Under the pieces are notes generated by a model, which was given only the letters and a program-made list of their open reading frames with translations, had not been told where the DNA came from and did not search any database. A DNA stretch of 64,000 nucleotides from Lachnospiraceae bacterium (GTDB taxonomy: Bacteria > Bacillota > Clostridia > Lachnospirales > Lachnospiraceae). A program made the translations under genes and the position numbers. Shown here one piece after another: positions 32,647-41,949 of the stretch; positions within the stretch are counted from its first letter, which is position 1; each line of letters opens with the position of its first letter. Location: assembly GCA_014239155.1 (NCBI GenBank), contig JAAZZQ010000056.1, positions 1 through 64,000 of the forward strand. The letters are read 5' to 3'.

Positions 32647-34227
32647 TTATTCACACATTTTTACAACCCATACATCATTAATTTTTTGCACACACCCATT
32701 TTGCGGATAGACGCTCATCTTCTGATACACATCTGTCTCCATAAGCATCAACTTTTCTTCCATATCAAGTGCAGCCGTTTCATACCCAAGAAAAGTACGA
32801 ATAAAGTTGTCCCGCACGCCAGATGTGATTAAACCATTCTCTAGTGCCAATCCAGACAGCTCTCGCAAATCTTCCGAATCAAAAATATCAATCTCTACGC
32901 TACTTGGATTATCTTTATAATAAAATTCCCCCAAAATTGTAATTTTATCATCTGCCTGAAAACCTTCTTGCGATTCTGCCATAACAATTACACGATTGAA
33001 ATACGCCTTTACGCGCTCCGTCGCAATATCTGTTCGCAAATATGCCTTATTGGTTAGCAGATAATTACAATAACAACTCAAAGCCACTGTCAAAACAGTT
33101 ATAATTACAATCCCCCACTGTATTGCTTGCCGCCATATTGTATGGCTGAAGGCTTTCTCCCAATCTTGAATACAATATTCAAGCAATGCCAAAACCAACA
33201 CAAAAACCAACACATACGCGTACAACATAAGCATTGAATAATCGACCTCTGGTGCCATAAAATAAATAAACGCTGCTGCCAAAGGTACAAAAAAACAGTA
33301 CAATACCAAAAGCAAAAATGATAAAATATCCCGATATAATTTTCTCTGTATTGTTACAATGACAAATAATCCAACTGCTAATCCACATGTAATTTGATTT
33401 ATCCGCTGTGCTGTCGCAGTTACAAAAGCAAATGGCTTCCACAAAAAATATTCCAGAAAACGTTTATAACATCTTGCAATTAACCGTGGCATCTCACTGA
33501 CGGCAATCTGCCCCATATTCCCAACACCACCATATGTTTCATTGTCCAGATTGGGATAAATTATATGGGAAAGTTTCATATAAACTAACACCCCCCCCCC
33601 AAGAACAACGACACATACAATGCCTTTTTTTAACATTTCAGGAAATTTTTTGTGCTGAATTAAATCTACAATCATCCCCATTAACATTAATGTAATTGCA
33701 AAGCTAATATAACTTTGATAGATACCAAGAACACAAACTAATATTGCAGTACAAGGCAGCCAGCCATATCGATATTGACGCAGCAAATACACTGCCAAAC
33801 ACACCATAAAAATGCCAATTCCTGAAGTGTGCGCCATAAACATAAATGTCATTGTACTCACAACACTTGGAAAGGTTATCATAAGTGCAGGAACCAAAAT
33901 TGCTGCAGTAACACTTTTTAATTGAAGGATTTCCAATACCAAACAAGCTGATAGTGCAAGAAACGCAATAAGAAGAACTCCGTGAACGGCTGGAATGCTG
34001 TGAATACTTCCAAGCTTATGAATATACTTTAAAAACCACCGCCCAAGATAATCGCCGCTTCCTGGTGTGCTTAGATTGTTCGCATCATCCCAGTTCACCA
34101 ATTTATGTGAAACCATATAAAAGTGCGTCAGCCACCCTACAAGCATACCTGAAACAAAACAAATCTGGATATGTTTTGGAATTTTTTTCCCGAATTGTGC
34201 CAATATATCAAATCTCATCTCATTCAT
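32647..34227 (-). CDS. GtrII-type glucosyltransferase, polytopic (GT-C-like)
   Basis: This 526-residue protein has about eleven membrane helices. The first outside loop, N-W-D-D-A-N-N-L-S-T-P-G-S-G-D-Y-L-G-R-W, matches the Gtr-II glucosyltransferase family, with the acidic pair expected for catalysis. These proteins move glucose (or another sugar) from polyprenyl phosphate to a surface glycan on the outer face. The GtrB-like gene at the head of the same operon could make the donor. A run of ten G residues in the coding strand encodes Gly210-212 and could let the frame slip on and off. The C-terminal 130 residues are a soluble outside domain. Confidence 0.85.
   Translation of the reverse strand: MNEMRFDILAQFGKKIPKHIQICFVSGMLVGWLTHFYMVSHKLVNWDDANNLSTPGSGDYLGRWFLKYIHKLGSIHSIPAVHGVLLIAFLALSACLVLEILQLKSVTAAILVPALMITFPSVVSTMTFMFMAHTSGIGIFMVCLAVYLLRQYRYGWLPCTAILVCVLGIYQSYISFAITLMLMGMIVDLIQHKKFPEMLKKGIVCVVVLGGGVLVYMKLSHIIYPNLDNETYGGVGNMGQIAVSEMPRLIARCYKRFLEYFLWKPFAFVTATAQRINQITCGLAVGLFVIVTIQRKLYRDILSFLLLVLYCFFVPLAAAFIYFMAPEVDYSMLMLYAYVLVFVLVLALLEYCIQDWEKAFSHTIWRQAIQWGIVIITVLTVALSCYCNYLLTNKAYLRTDIATERVKAYFNRVIVMAESQEGFQADDKITILGEFYYKDNPSSVEIDIFDSEDLRELSGLALENGLITSGVRDNFIRTFLGYETAALDMEEKLMLMETDVYQKMSVYPQNGCVQKINDVWVVKMCE
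33591..33600 (-). repeat. G10 homopolymer inside the GtrII-type gene
   Basis: Ten consecutive C on the plus strand read as G10 in the gene, encoding three glycines and the first base of a valine codon in a membrane helix. In an AT-rich gene such a tract is conspicuous. Gain or loss of one base would truncate the protein, the classical arrangement of a phase-variable gene. In this sequence the frame is intact (ON). Confidence 0.9.
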
Positions 34228-34232
34228 CTCAC

Positions 34233-35906
34233 TTACTCATACCTCTCATGATCCAGCATAAAGGTAGTCCCAACAATATATTCATCTGCCTTATAAAAAT
34301 TTAGTCCACAATCCAGATATTCTGTAATCTCTTCCTGTGTAAACACAAAAACATAGGTATCATTTGGATTGGAAAGACAATATTGTGTGTCTTCTATCAC
34401 ACTAATTCCTCTTGCAAAATAAAAGATATTCATTGTCAGCCTATTATCATATGCCCACTTTGCCATCTCCAATATCTGCCTATTTTCAAAATTGTTGGAT
34501 ACCCAGACAAAATGTTCAAGATTTTCTTGTTTTGCAAGCAAATCCCAAACCTCATCTTGGAGTGAGGACTTGTAGACACTTTTCTCTTCAAGCCACTCTC
34601 GTTGTCCCGCCAGTCGCTCACTAATATCAAATATTTGTAAAAAACAACACCCTGCAAGCACCAACGTAGTAACCACTGATGCCACAGTGCTCTTCTTGAA
34701 AAAAATACTCCATAATTTCCCATTACAAACAATTACAACAAAGTAGATTAGATAGCACACTGGCCAAACAACTCTTCCCGTCGCACGAAAAATACTCCAG
34801 TAATTTGTCAGCGTACTACTGTCTGTCAGAATAAAGAGCAATTTATTATTCCAAGTCACCATTGGCGATGCCGCAAACAAAATAAGCCCTATTGAAATAA
34901 GTGAACCAGACAACAATTCTACAAAATAATCTTGTAGCCATCTGCCCCGTTTGCGCACTGTCTCCACAAGCATAAAGAGTACCGCAATTGCAGCGAGAAT
35001 AAAAATTCCAAATCCTAGATAAGCAAAACCTTCATATTGGCTTTCATGATACATTGGAAGTGCATTAAAAAAACGCGAGTATCCCTTCTCATTAAAAAAC
35101 CCATTTAAGTTAAAGCTGCACTCTCCAAGCCCATCTGCACTAGATGTAGCACGCGTCGAAAATCCTCCCAATAAATACGTAACCAGACCAATCGCTCCGA
35201 CAAACGAAACCCCCGGCAAAAAGCGATTCAAATGAATCTTTTTGTCTCTTAAAATACTGCATAGTAAATACCCACACAAAAATGCACCGCACATTGGAAG
35301 AAAATATAAATGTATTGCAGCAATAAGAGCTCCAAGTCCGCCCCAACACAACGTGGTTTTTATCCAGTTTTGGTAATCTTTCTTATGTCTTATAAACAAA
35401 TAGATTGCTATAAGAATTAACCAGTGCCCCCCTAGTGCTGTATGTCGAAACATCCGCTCAATTACAATCGGTGATACAATAAAAAAAATACTGCCTATCA
35501 ATATTTGTAACTTTCCTGACAAAAATTCTTGCAAAATTTTAGCGGAAAAATAACCTTGTAATGCAAAACTCAAGATTCCCCACCAGCCAAAATACTGAAA
35601 CGTCTCCGGTAAAAAAGGCGATAATACTTTAAACAATACAGCTAACAGTGGAATAGAATCCGTAAAGATCACAGAAGTATAAGAAGGATATGCAAGATTG
35701 TTCGCAAGCCCAATAGGAACTGTCCAATCTGAGCGCCGATAAAAACACCAGCCTAGGTAATGCTGTGTTAAATCTCCTTGTCCCAGAAGCCAATCATCAT
35801 AGACAGGATTTAGTACAGTTACCCCATAAATTAAAATAAATGCTATGCAGCCAATCAATGCAGCCAATCCAACTAACACGTTGTTGTCTTCTTTTCTTTC
35901 GCGCAT
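34233..35906 (-). CDS. DUF6311-like polytopic membrane protein (putative GT-C transferase)
   Basis: The 557 residues include about twelve helices. The first outside loop, G-D-L-T-Q-H-Y-L-G-W, and P-I-G-L-A-N-N-L-A-Y-P are recognisable in DUF6311 proteins; D-S-I-P-L-L-A follows. The acidic residue in the first loop and a soluble C-terminal domain of about 100 residues resemble GT-C glycosyltransferases using polyprenyl-phosphate donors. GGAGGAAAG precedes the ATG. It lies between the heptose genes and the GtrII-type gene, so it may add a heptose or hexose branch. This substrate is inference. Confidence 0.75.
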   Translation of the reverse strand: MRERKEDNNVLVGLAALIGCIAFILIYGVTVLNPVYDDWLLGQGDLTQHYLGWCFYRRSDWTVPIGLANNLAYPSYTSVIFTDSIPLLAVLFKVLSPFLPETFQYFGWWGILSFALQGYFSAKILQEFLSGKLQILIGSIFFIVSPIVIERMFRHTALGGHWLILIAIYLFIRHKKDYQNWIKTTLCWGGLGALIAAIHLYFLPMCGAFLCGYLLCSILRDKKIHLNRFLPGVSFVGAIGLVTYLLGGFSTRATSSADGLGECSFNLNGFFNEKGYSRFFNALPMYHESQYEGFAYLGFGIFILAAIAVLFMLVETVRKRGRWLQDYFVELLSGSLISIGLILFAASPMVTWNNKLLFILTDSSTLTNYWSIFRATGRVVWPVCYLIYFVVIVCNGKLWSIFFKKSTVASVVTTLVLAGCCFLQIFDISERLAGQREWLEEKSVYKSSLQDEVWDLLAKQENLEHFVWVSNNFENRQILEMAKWAYDNRLTMNIFYFARGISVIEDTQYCLSNPNDTYVFVFTQEEITEYLDCGLNFYKADEYIVGTTFMLDHERYE

Positions 35907-35927
35907 CTTTCCTCCAAATAAATTTTC

Positions 35928-36464
35928 TTATTCTTTATGCATACAGATCTGTTGTGCAAAATCCCATAGATTTTTATATAAATATTTCTTATACTTTTCT
36001 TGCAGTATTTCGGAGACATAATGACCACTCAAAACCAATGCGCCCTCACATCCAGCATTATGTGCTGTCATTAAATCCGATTCCTTATCCCCAACCATAT
36101 AAGATTGTCCCAAATCGATATTCCACTCGTTCACTGCACGGTCAATCAGCCCAGTAAGTGGTTTTCTACACAAGCATCGATCTTGTTCCACATGAGGACA
36201 ATAATAAAAGGCATCAATTGCTGCATGATGCTCTTTCAAAATCATATTCATATAACGGTGAAGCTGTTCGACCTCTTGTTCCTTATAGTATCCTCTGCCA
36301 ATCCCTGATTGGTTTGATATTACAATTAACTTATAATGATGCGATTTTAACAAACTTAATGCCTCAAATGTACCATCAATAAACACAAGTTTATCTGTTT
36401 CATGCAAATAGTCAACCTCTACATTTAGCGTACCATCTCTATCTAAAAAAACCGCTTTATTCAT
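35928..36464 (-). CDS. gmhB: D-glycero-D-manno-heptose-1,7-bisphosphate 7-phosphatase
   Basis: This 178-residue HAD-IIIA phosphatase has F-L-D-R-D-G-T-L-N (nucleophile Asp8, acid Asp10), V-I-S-N-Q-S-G-I-G-R-G and V-G-D-K-E-S-D. The zinc loop C-P-H-x(5)-C-x-C-R-K-P is characteristic of GmhB and separates it from histidinol phosphatases. It removes the 7-phosphate of heptose bisphosphate, the step between the kinase and nucleotidyltransferase encoded upstream. It follows the GT9 gene by 26 bp. Confidence 0.92.
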   Translation of the reverse strand: MNKAVFLDRDGTLNVEVDYLHETDKLVFIDGTFEALSLLKSHHYKLIVISNQSGIGRGYYKEQEVEQLHRYMNMILKEHHAAIDAFYYCPHVEQDRCLCRKPLTGLIDRAVNEWNIDLGQSYMVGDKESDLMTAHNAGCEGALVLSGHYVSEILQEKYKKYLYKNLWDFAQQICMHKE

Positions 36465-36490
36465 ATTCCTATGTTCTCACTTTACTTTCT

Positions 36491-37684
36491 CTATGACAGC
36501 GCGCGAATTACTTGATCTACCTGCACTTCATCTACACACTGATACCTTCCTGTCTTTAGTAGATTCTCTTTACAAGCAGCCGTAATTTTTCCATATGCAC
36601 AACCTGCACAATCTTTCTTTGCGCTGCACACAACAATTGGCTTATGCTCCTTGCAGTCACGCTCACAGCGATATGGTAAAAACCTGCCATATGCAAATTC
36701 TCCAAAAATACAAATTCCTTTTGTATTTACAGCCGCTGCAAAATGAATACCGCTTGTATCATTTCCAATGAGTAATTCTGCATTTCGAATAATTTCCGCA
36801 AGCTCAGACAATGTTGTCTTTCCAAATAAATTATGGACTCTATCTTTAAGCTCCCTATGTTGCATTGCCTCCACAAACTGGTGAAATAGGTATTCCTCGT
36901 TCTGACCTCCGCACAAATACAAATCCATTTCTTTTTTCCTAATAATATATTCACCTACTTGTGCATAGCGATTGATGGGCCACATTTTTTTGCCAGAACT
37001 TGCTCCAGGGAAAATAATGGTATATGGCTTTTGTGGTATTACGTTCTGGTGAACAGATATTTGTGGAAGGGAGGGATACCCCGCCTGAAAATCAAATCCA
37101 AGCCCTCTAATAAAAACGGCATTCCTCTCAAGCTCCATTAGATTCTTTCCTCCTGACGGAATTAGTCTGTCGTAACTATCATCCAATTTTTTGCGAATAT
37201 GCCGGAATGTGATATATCTGCTTAGATTCACTCTGGATTCATCTGCCACAAAAGCAATTTTTTCTTTTGCTGGAATGTTTCTTGCAAGAAGGTCCATATC
37301 AACTGTGCGTGAATATGCAGTTTGTAACAATGTATGAAACGCTCTGTCACAAAAACGACTCCAAATTTCTTTTTTATATTTGACATTGAATTCAAATTTT
37401 TTGGTCTCTATTGGTATTACTTCGTCAAAAAAACCTGTGTTTTTTGCTATTTCAACACAAAAAGTATTGCATACCAAAGTAATCTTTTGCCCGGAATACA
37501 ACTTTTTATACTGTTGTGCACTGTCAAGCCAAATTAAAAAGTCCCCAATTGCATCTATTTTTATAATAATAATTCCCTGTGCATCACGTTTCGGTCTTTG
37601 GTTTCTAAGCCCTACTACTCGAAACTGCGTAAACCAAATATTTATCCATCTGTAGGCTTTATCCCATATACTCCGCCATGCCAT
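36491..37684 (-). CDS. GT9-family glycosyltransferase (heptosyltransferase-like)
   Basis: The 397-residue GT-B protein has I-I-I-K-I-D-A-I-G-D at the start of the first domain. The donor-binding half has F-P-G-A-S-S-G-K-K-M-W-P and L-I-G-N-D-T-S-G-I-H-F-A-A, the GT9 signature. GT9 includes the ADP-heptose:LPS heptosyltransferases, and this gene lies among all five ADP-heptose genes. The last 60 residues carry a C-x(3)-C and C-x(2)-C cluster (C-E-R-D-C, C-A-G-C), perhaps a small metal site. In a monoderm the acceptor cannot be lipid A-core, so a glycan or protein acceptor is expected. Confidence 0.88.
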   Translation of the reverse strand: MAWRSIWDKAYRWINIWFTQFRVVGLRNQRPKRDAQGIIIIKIDAIGDFLIWLDSAQQYKKLYSGQKITLVCNTFCVEIAKNTGFFDEVIPIETKKFEFNVKYKKEIWSRFCDRAFHTLLQTAYSRTVDMDLLARNIPAKEKIAFVADESRVNLSRYITFRHIRKKLDDSYDRLIPSGGKNLMELERNAVFIRGLGFDFQAGYPSLPQISVHQNVIPQKPYTIIFPGASSGKKMWPINRYAQVGEYIIRKKEMDLYLCGGQNEEYLFHQFVEAMQHRELKDRVHNLFGKTTLSELAEIIRNAELLIGNDTSGIHFAAAVNTKGICIFGEFAYGRFLPYRCERDCKEHKPIVVCSAKKDCAGCAYGKITAACKENLLKTGRYQCVDEVQVDQVIRALS

Positions 37685-37685
37685 A

Positions 37686-38288
37686 TCACTCGAAAGCCTC
37701 CGCCCAAAATCCTTGTTCTTGCAGTCCTCTTTCTATCAATCCGCAAAGTGTATGAATCAACAGAATATGCATTTCCTGAATCCTTGGCGTATTCTCTGAA
37801 GGAACATTAAGCAAATAATCTGCTATACTTTTTATCTTTCCACCTGTAGAACCTGTCATTCCAATGGTATATATATTCCGTTTTTTTGCCTCCTCTAAGG
37901 CATTGATAACATTTGCAGAATTGCCACTCGTTGAGATACCAAACAATACATCGCCCTCTTTTCCCAAAGCTGTAACTTGCTTTGAAAAAATATTTTCAAA
38001 CGTATAATCATTTGAAATCGCTGTCATCACTGTCGGATTTGCATTGAGCGCAACTGCGGCAATGCCTCTGCGCTCCATCTGGTATCTGCCTACAAGTTCT
38101 CCTACCATATGCAGTGCATCTGACGCACTTCCACCATTCCCACATATCAGAATCTTATTTCCGCTCTGATATGCACTGATACAGACTTGCGCTACTTGCT
38201 CTATCGTTCCAATCAGCATCTCATCACGCAAAAGTTTTTCTTTTGTCATAATACTTTCTTGGATATTTTCTTTAATATAGTTTCGCAT
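37686..38288 (-). CDS. gmhA: Sedoheptulose-7-phosphate isomerase
   Basis: This 200-residue SIS-domain protein has I-C-G-N-G-G-S-A-S-D-A-L-H, S-N-D-Y-T-F-E-N-I-F, F-G-I-S-T-S-G-N-S-A-N-V and a C-terminal E-M-H-I-L-L-I-H, all typical of GmhA. It converts sedoheptulose 7-phosphate to D-glycero-D-manno-heptose 7-phosphate, the first step to ADP-heptose. The length is normal for the family. It lies 17 bp after the epimerase gene and 1 bp before the GT9 gene. Confidence 0.94.
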   Translation of the reverse strand: MRNYIKENIQESIMTKEKLLRDEMLIGTIEQVAQVCISAYQSGNKILICGNGGSASDALHMVGELVGRYQMERRGIAAVALNANPTVMTAISNDYTFENIFSKQVTALGKEGDVLFGISTSGNSANVINALEEAKKRNIYTIGMTGSTGGKIKSIADYLLNVPSENTPRIQEMHILLIHTLCGLIERGLQEQGFWAEAFE

Positions 38289-38305
38289 CTATCTCTGCCC
38301 CCAAT

Positions 38306-39274
38306 TTAGTAAACTTCATAGCCTTTTGCCAGATAGTTACACACATAATCACTTGCCCCTTCCTCAAGAGAAGTAAATGCTTCTTGATACCCCACACTGC
38401 GCAGCTTATCCATTACCGCCTCCGTAAAATACTGGTATTTGGGCCGCAACGTCTCTGGCATATCAATATACTTTATCTTTGGCTCCAATTTCATCGCCCG
38501 AAAAGTCGCTGTAGCCAAGTCATAAAAGCTTCTTGCCTTACCTGTTCCAAGATTAAACAGCCCATTTATTTCAGGATGATCCATCATAAACAAAATAACC
38601 TTACAAATATCCTTCACATACACAAAATCCCGCAATTGACCGCCATCTGCATATTTATTATGATAAGATTTAAATAATCCCATCTCACCTGTTTCTGTAA
38701 TTTTATTAAAAGAATGAAAGATTACACTTGCCATTGAGCCTTTAAAGTATTCATTCGGACCATAGACATTAAAAAATTTAAACCCTACATGCTGTTTGGG
38801 TTTTAATACTTGTTTTTCCACCCACAAATCAAACAATTGTTTAGAGTACCCATACCCATTTAGCGGGCGCAATTGACTAATATCTGTTCTGTCATCAAAT
38901 CCCTGCGCTCCATCGCCATAGGTGGCAGCACTGCTTGCGTAGAGAAAACAAATCTGGTTCTCCACACAAAAATTCCATAATGTCTGTGTATATTCTAAAT
39001 TATTTTTATATAGAAAATCAAAATTTTTTTCTGTGGTAGCGGAACATGCTCCCATATGAATCACATGCGATACTCTACCCGAATATTTTGGAAGTTGTTC
39101 CAAAAACGCATCGCGGTTAATATATTTAACATATTTTTTATTTCTTAAATTCATCCACTTATCTGTCTCTGCAATATGATCGACAATAATAATATCCTCC
39201 AAACCGCGGTCATTTAATGCTCGTACAATACAACTTCCAATAAAACCAGCCCCTCCAGTTACAATAATACTCAT
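38306..39274 (-). CDS. hldD: ADP-L-glycero-D-manno-heptose 6-epimerase
   Basis: This 322-residue extended SDR has the G-G-A-G-F-I-G Rossmann motif, A-S-S-A-A-T-Y-G and Y-S-K-Q (Y-x-x-x-K form Y-G-Y-S-K). F-N-V-Y-G-P-N-E and H-M-G-A-C-S-A-T-T-E are HldD family strings that other epimerases lack. It converts ADP-D-glycero- to ADP-L-glycero-beta-D-manno-heptose. The frame extends to 39328, but the ATG at 39274 has GGAGGAG 5 nt upstream and overlaps the hldC stop by 4 bp, so I take it as the start. Confidence 0.94.
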   Translation of the reverse strand: MSIIVTGGAGFIGSCIVRALNDRGLEDIIIVDHIAETDKWMNLRNKKYVKYINRDAFLEQLPKYSGRVSHVIHMGACSATTEKNFDFLYKNNLEYTQTLWNFCVENQICFLYASSAATYGDGAQGFDDRTDISQLRPLNGYGYSKQLFDLWVEKQVLKPKQHVGFKFFNVYGPNEYFKGSMASVIFHSFNKITETGEMGLFKSYHNKYADGGQLRDFVYVKDICKVILFMMDHPEINGLFNLGTGKARSFYDLATATFRAMKLEPKIKYIDMPETLRPKYQYFTEAVMDKLRSVGYQEAFTSLEEGASDYVCNYLAKGYEVY

Positions 39275-39759
39275 GACGACTCCTCCATTGTTTTTTTTAT
39301 TTTCTCCACAATATTTGTGGTCGAGCATCCATCCATCATACTGACGTAAACAACCTTGCCTCCATAGGCAGCAGTATGTTCCATCTCTGGAATCTGTATC
39401 CCTGCATAATCACCGCCTTTCACCACAATATCTGGCTGTATTCTGTCAATTATACCACAGGGGGTCCTATCCGAAAAGATACACACATAATCCACACTCT
39501 CAAGTCCAGCGATAACAACTGCCCGCTCATTCTCCGGTACAATTGGCCTTGTACTGCCTTTTAAGGCCCTGACGGAACTGTCCGAGTTAAGTAGTACCAC
39601 CAAAATATCTCCTTTTGCTTTTGCCTCGGTCAAATAAGTCACATGCCCCGCATGAAGAATATCAAAGCATCCACTTGTAGACACGATAACCTGTCCACGC
39701 TGTTTTGCATCCAATACCACTTTTTCAAGTTCATCCAAATTTATAATCTTTCTTTTCAT
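39271..39759 (-). CDS. hldC: D-glycero-beta-D-manno-heptose 1-phosphate adenylyltransferase
   Basis: This 162-residue stand-alone nucleotidyltransferase has S-G-C-F-D-I-L-H-A-G-H-V (H-x-G-H), L-N-S-D-S-S-V-R, S-T-R-P-I and V-V-K-G-G-D-Y. It corresponds to the C-terminal half of E. coli HldE (RfaE2). It joins AMP to heptose 1-phosphate to give ADP-heptose. It overlaps the kinase gene by 29 bp and has GGAGAGG before the ATG, so the two halves of HldE are separate but translationally coupled. Confidence 0.94.
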   Translation of the reverse strand: MKRKIINLDELEKVVLDAKQRGQVIVSTSGCFDILHAGHVTYLTEAKAKGDILVVLLNSDSSVRALKGSTRPIVPENERAVVIAGLESVDYVCIFSDRTPCGIIDRIQPDIVVKGGDYAGIQIPEMEHTAAYGGKVVYVSMMDGCSTTNIVEKIKKTMEESS

Positions 39760-40735
39760 TTAGCCTCTCCATTAACTCATCTCTTGTGACAACGGCTGTG
39801 CCCCTTTTTCCTATAACAATCCCCGCCGCAATATTCGCTAAAATGACTGCATTATCCATTGTAAAACCACTTGCAAGTCCCAATGTAACCGCGCTGATAA
39901 CCGTATCCCCTGCACCTGTCACATCAAATACTTGAACTGCCTTAGAAGCATAATCTCTTCTGTCTCTACCGTGTTCAAAAATTGAGATTCCTTCAGCCCC
40001 TCTTGTCACAATAATACACTTTGCCTTAGAGCGCTCCAAATACGCTTTTCCTGCCCTGTCAAGGGAGTCCAAATCCACGATCTTTATATTCACTGCATTT
40101 TCTAATTCCAAATTGTTTGGTTTTACAAAATCTGCATTCTCAAAAGCTTCAATATGCCGACTTTTTGAGTCAATTGTAACAATCACTTGGTTTTCATTGC
40201 AGATCTGAATAATCTTTCTCACAAACTCTGCGTCTTCTAACACACCTTTGCAATAGTCTGAAAGCACGATTGCATCCCACTCTGAAATATAAGATACAAT
40301 ATAATCTAAAATTTTTGTGCGGACAGCCTCTTGTATTGGACTGCTATCTTCCCTATCCACTCGCAAAAGCTGCTGCACCTTTGTTGCAAACCGTGTCTTT
40401 ACCGTTGTCATGCGGTTTTCATCTGCAAAAATTCCCTCCGTATTAATAGACGCATTTCTCAAAAAATCCCTAAGCCATATTCCGCTGTCATCCAACCCTG
40501 CTACACCTGCCACAGCAAGTTTTCCCCCCATAGCATGCATATTGAGCGCTACATTAGAGGCTCCTCCTGCATTTCGCTGTGTTCCTCTATAGTTTAAAAC
40601 AGGGACTGGGGCCTCCGGTGATATTCTTCCTACTTTGCCCAGAATGTATTCATCTACCATTAAATCTCCAAGTACCAAAATTCGTTTTTTATTAAAATCA
40701 TTCTGGACAGCGTTTTTCAATCGGTCCTCCATCAT
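39731..40735 (-). CDS. hldA: D-glycero-beta-D-manno-heptose-7-phosphate kinase
   Basis: This 334-residue PfkB-family kinase has V-L-G-D-L-M-V-D-E-Y, R-I-S-P-E-A-P-V-P-V, G-G-A-S-N-V-A-L-N and the catalytic D-V-T-G-A-G-D-T. It equals the N-terminal half of HldE (RfaE1) and phosphorylates heptose 7-phosphate at O1. The R-I-S-P-E-A-P-V-P string is specific to the heptose kinases among PfkB proteins and points to the beta-anomer ADP-heptose route rather than the GDP-heptose route. It starts 4 bp after the GtrB-like gene. Confidence 0.94.
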   Translation of the reverse strand: MMEDRLKNAVQNDFNKKRILVLGDLMVDEYILGKVGRISPEAPVPVLNYRGTQRNAGGASNVALNMHAMGGKLAVAGVAGLDDSGIWLRDFLRNASINTEGIFADENRMTTVKTRFATKVQQLLRVDREDSSPIQEAVRTKILDYIVSYISEWDAIVLSDYCKGVLEDAEFVRKIIQICNENQVIVTIDSKSRHIEAFENADFVKPNNLELENAVNIKIVDLDSLDRAGKAYLERSKAKCIIVTRGAEGISIFEHGRDRRDYASKAVQVFDVTGAGDTVISAVTLGLASGFTMDNAVILANIAAGIVIGKRGTAVVTRDELMERLNEKKDYKFG

Positions 40736-40739
40736 AAAG

Positions 40740-41747
40740 TTACAATCCTTTCTCAGAGTCTGTATTATTGCCTGCTATCAACGCCTGCTGTTCCTTTTCT
40801 TTATCACCCTTAATATTTGTCTCCCGCTCAATATAGATAGGGCGATTCTTAACCTCCATATATATCCGCGCAAGATATTCTCCTATTACTCCTAACGTTG
40901 TGATAATTACACCACCTAGAAATAATAGAACAATCATAATGCTGTTATATCCAGTTCTAGGAGCCAACGGGTTTTTTAATGCCATTATCCCTATTTTAAT
41001 AGCATACCAAAAAGAAGCAATCGTTATCAATATTCCTAGATATACAACTCCACGCAGTGGTGTTGTCGCAAATGCAATAAATCCATTGTACGCGTAGCGC
41101 AATAACCCTAAAAAGCTCCACTTTGTACGCCCAGCAACACGCTCAACATTTTCATACTCTATCCATTTGTTCTTAAATCCCACCCATGAATAAATTCCCT
41201 TTGTAAAACGCTCTCGTTCACTCATAGACACAATAGAATCCACCACAGTTCTTTTCATTAGGCAATAGTCTGTACTTCCTGATATTAAATCTAGAACAGT
41301 AATATGATTGATAATCGAATAAAACGCCTTTGAAAAAGCACTTCGTACCAAAGGTTCCCCTTTTCTGGATACCCGTCTTGCAGTAGCCCTGTCGTACCCT
41401 TCTTTTTCAATTGCATCAATCATTGGAATTAACAATTCTGGGGGATGCTGTAAATCTGCATCGATAAGCGCCACATAGTCACCTGTACTTTTGCTCAGCC
41501 CTGCATAAATTGCCGATTCTTTCCCAAAATTTCTTGAAAGGGCAATATATTGAACTGAACCTTGACCTGCAATTTCCACTACCCTTTTAATTTCGTTTAA
41601 TGTATGATCTCTGCTTCCATCATCAACATAGGTAATAATAAAATCAAAATCAGGAAGCTTCCTAAAAACCTCCCTGACAGCATTGTAAAATAATTCAATA
41701 CACTTCTCTTCATTATAACATGGTACGATTAATTCTATTGTTTTCAT
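40740..41747 (-). CDS. GtrB-like polyprenyl-phosphate glycosyltransferase
   Basis: This 335-residue GT2 protein has L-I-V-P-C-Y-N-E-E, Y-V-D-D-G-S-R-D-H-T, L-S-R-N-F-G-K-E-S, D-A-D-L-Q-H-P-P and G-S-T-D-Y-C-L-M, with two C-terminal helices. This is the GtrB/YkcC pattern that makes undecaprenyl-phosphate-glucose or a similar lipid-sugar. It is the first gene of the heptose operon, with AAGGAA before the ATG and a promoter at 41950-41978. The GtrII-type protein at the other end of the operon is a likely user of its product. Confidence 0.9.
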   Translation of the reverse strand: MKTIELIVPCYNEEKCIELFYNAVREVFRKLPDFDFIITYVDDGSRDHTLNEIKRVVEIAGQGSVQYIALSRNFGKESAIYAGLSKSTGDYVALIDADLQHPPELLIPMIDAIEKEGYDRATARRVSRKGEPLVRSAFSKAFYSIINHITVLDLISGSTDYCLMKRTVVDSIVSMSERERFTKGIYSWVGFKNKWIEYENVERVAGRTKWSFLGLLRYAYNGFIAFATTPLRGVVYLGILITIASFWYAIKIGIMALKNPLAPRTGYNSIMIVLLFLGGVIITTLGVIGEYLARIYMEVKNRPIYIERETNIKGDKEKEQQALIAGNNTDSEKGL

Positions 41748-41848
41748 GAGTTTTCCTTCTTAATTATTTGAATAGTTCTTCTCCCAATTTGTATAAAATA
41801 CTTTATCTTCAACATATCCTATTCTTTATTTTATCCAAACATTAATTG

Positions 41849-41885
41849 TAAACACATTTTTTAACTTTTCTTAATTATGTGTTTA
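41849..41885 (-). other. 9-bp inverted repeat in the heptose operon leader
   Basis: TAAACACAT (41849-41857) pairs perfectly with 41877-41885 around a 19-nt loop, within the roughly 195-nt 5' leader implied by the promoter at 41950-41978. A second small 6-bp hairpin (GTTTAG/CTAAAC) overlaps its upper edge at 41881-41895. No U-tract follows, so it is not an obvious terminator. Confidence 0.4.
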
Positions 41886-41949
41886 GAACCTAAACTTTAG
41901 ATAAAACATTCGCTCAATTTTAATCTCCCTATCAAAAAATACTCCCTAT

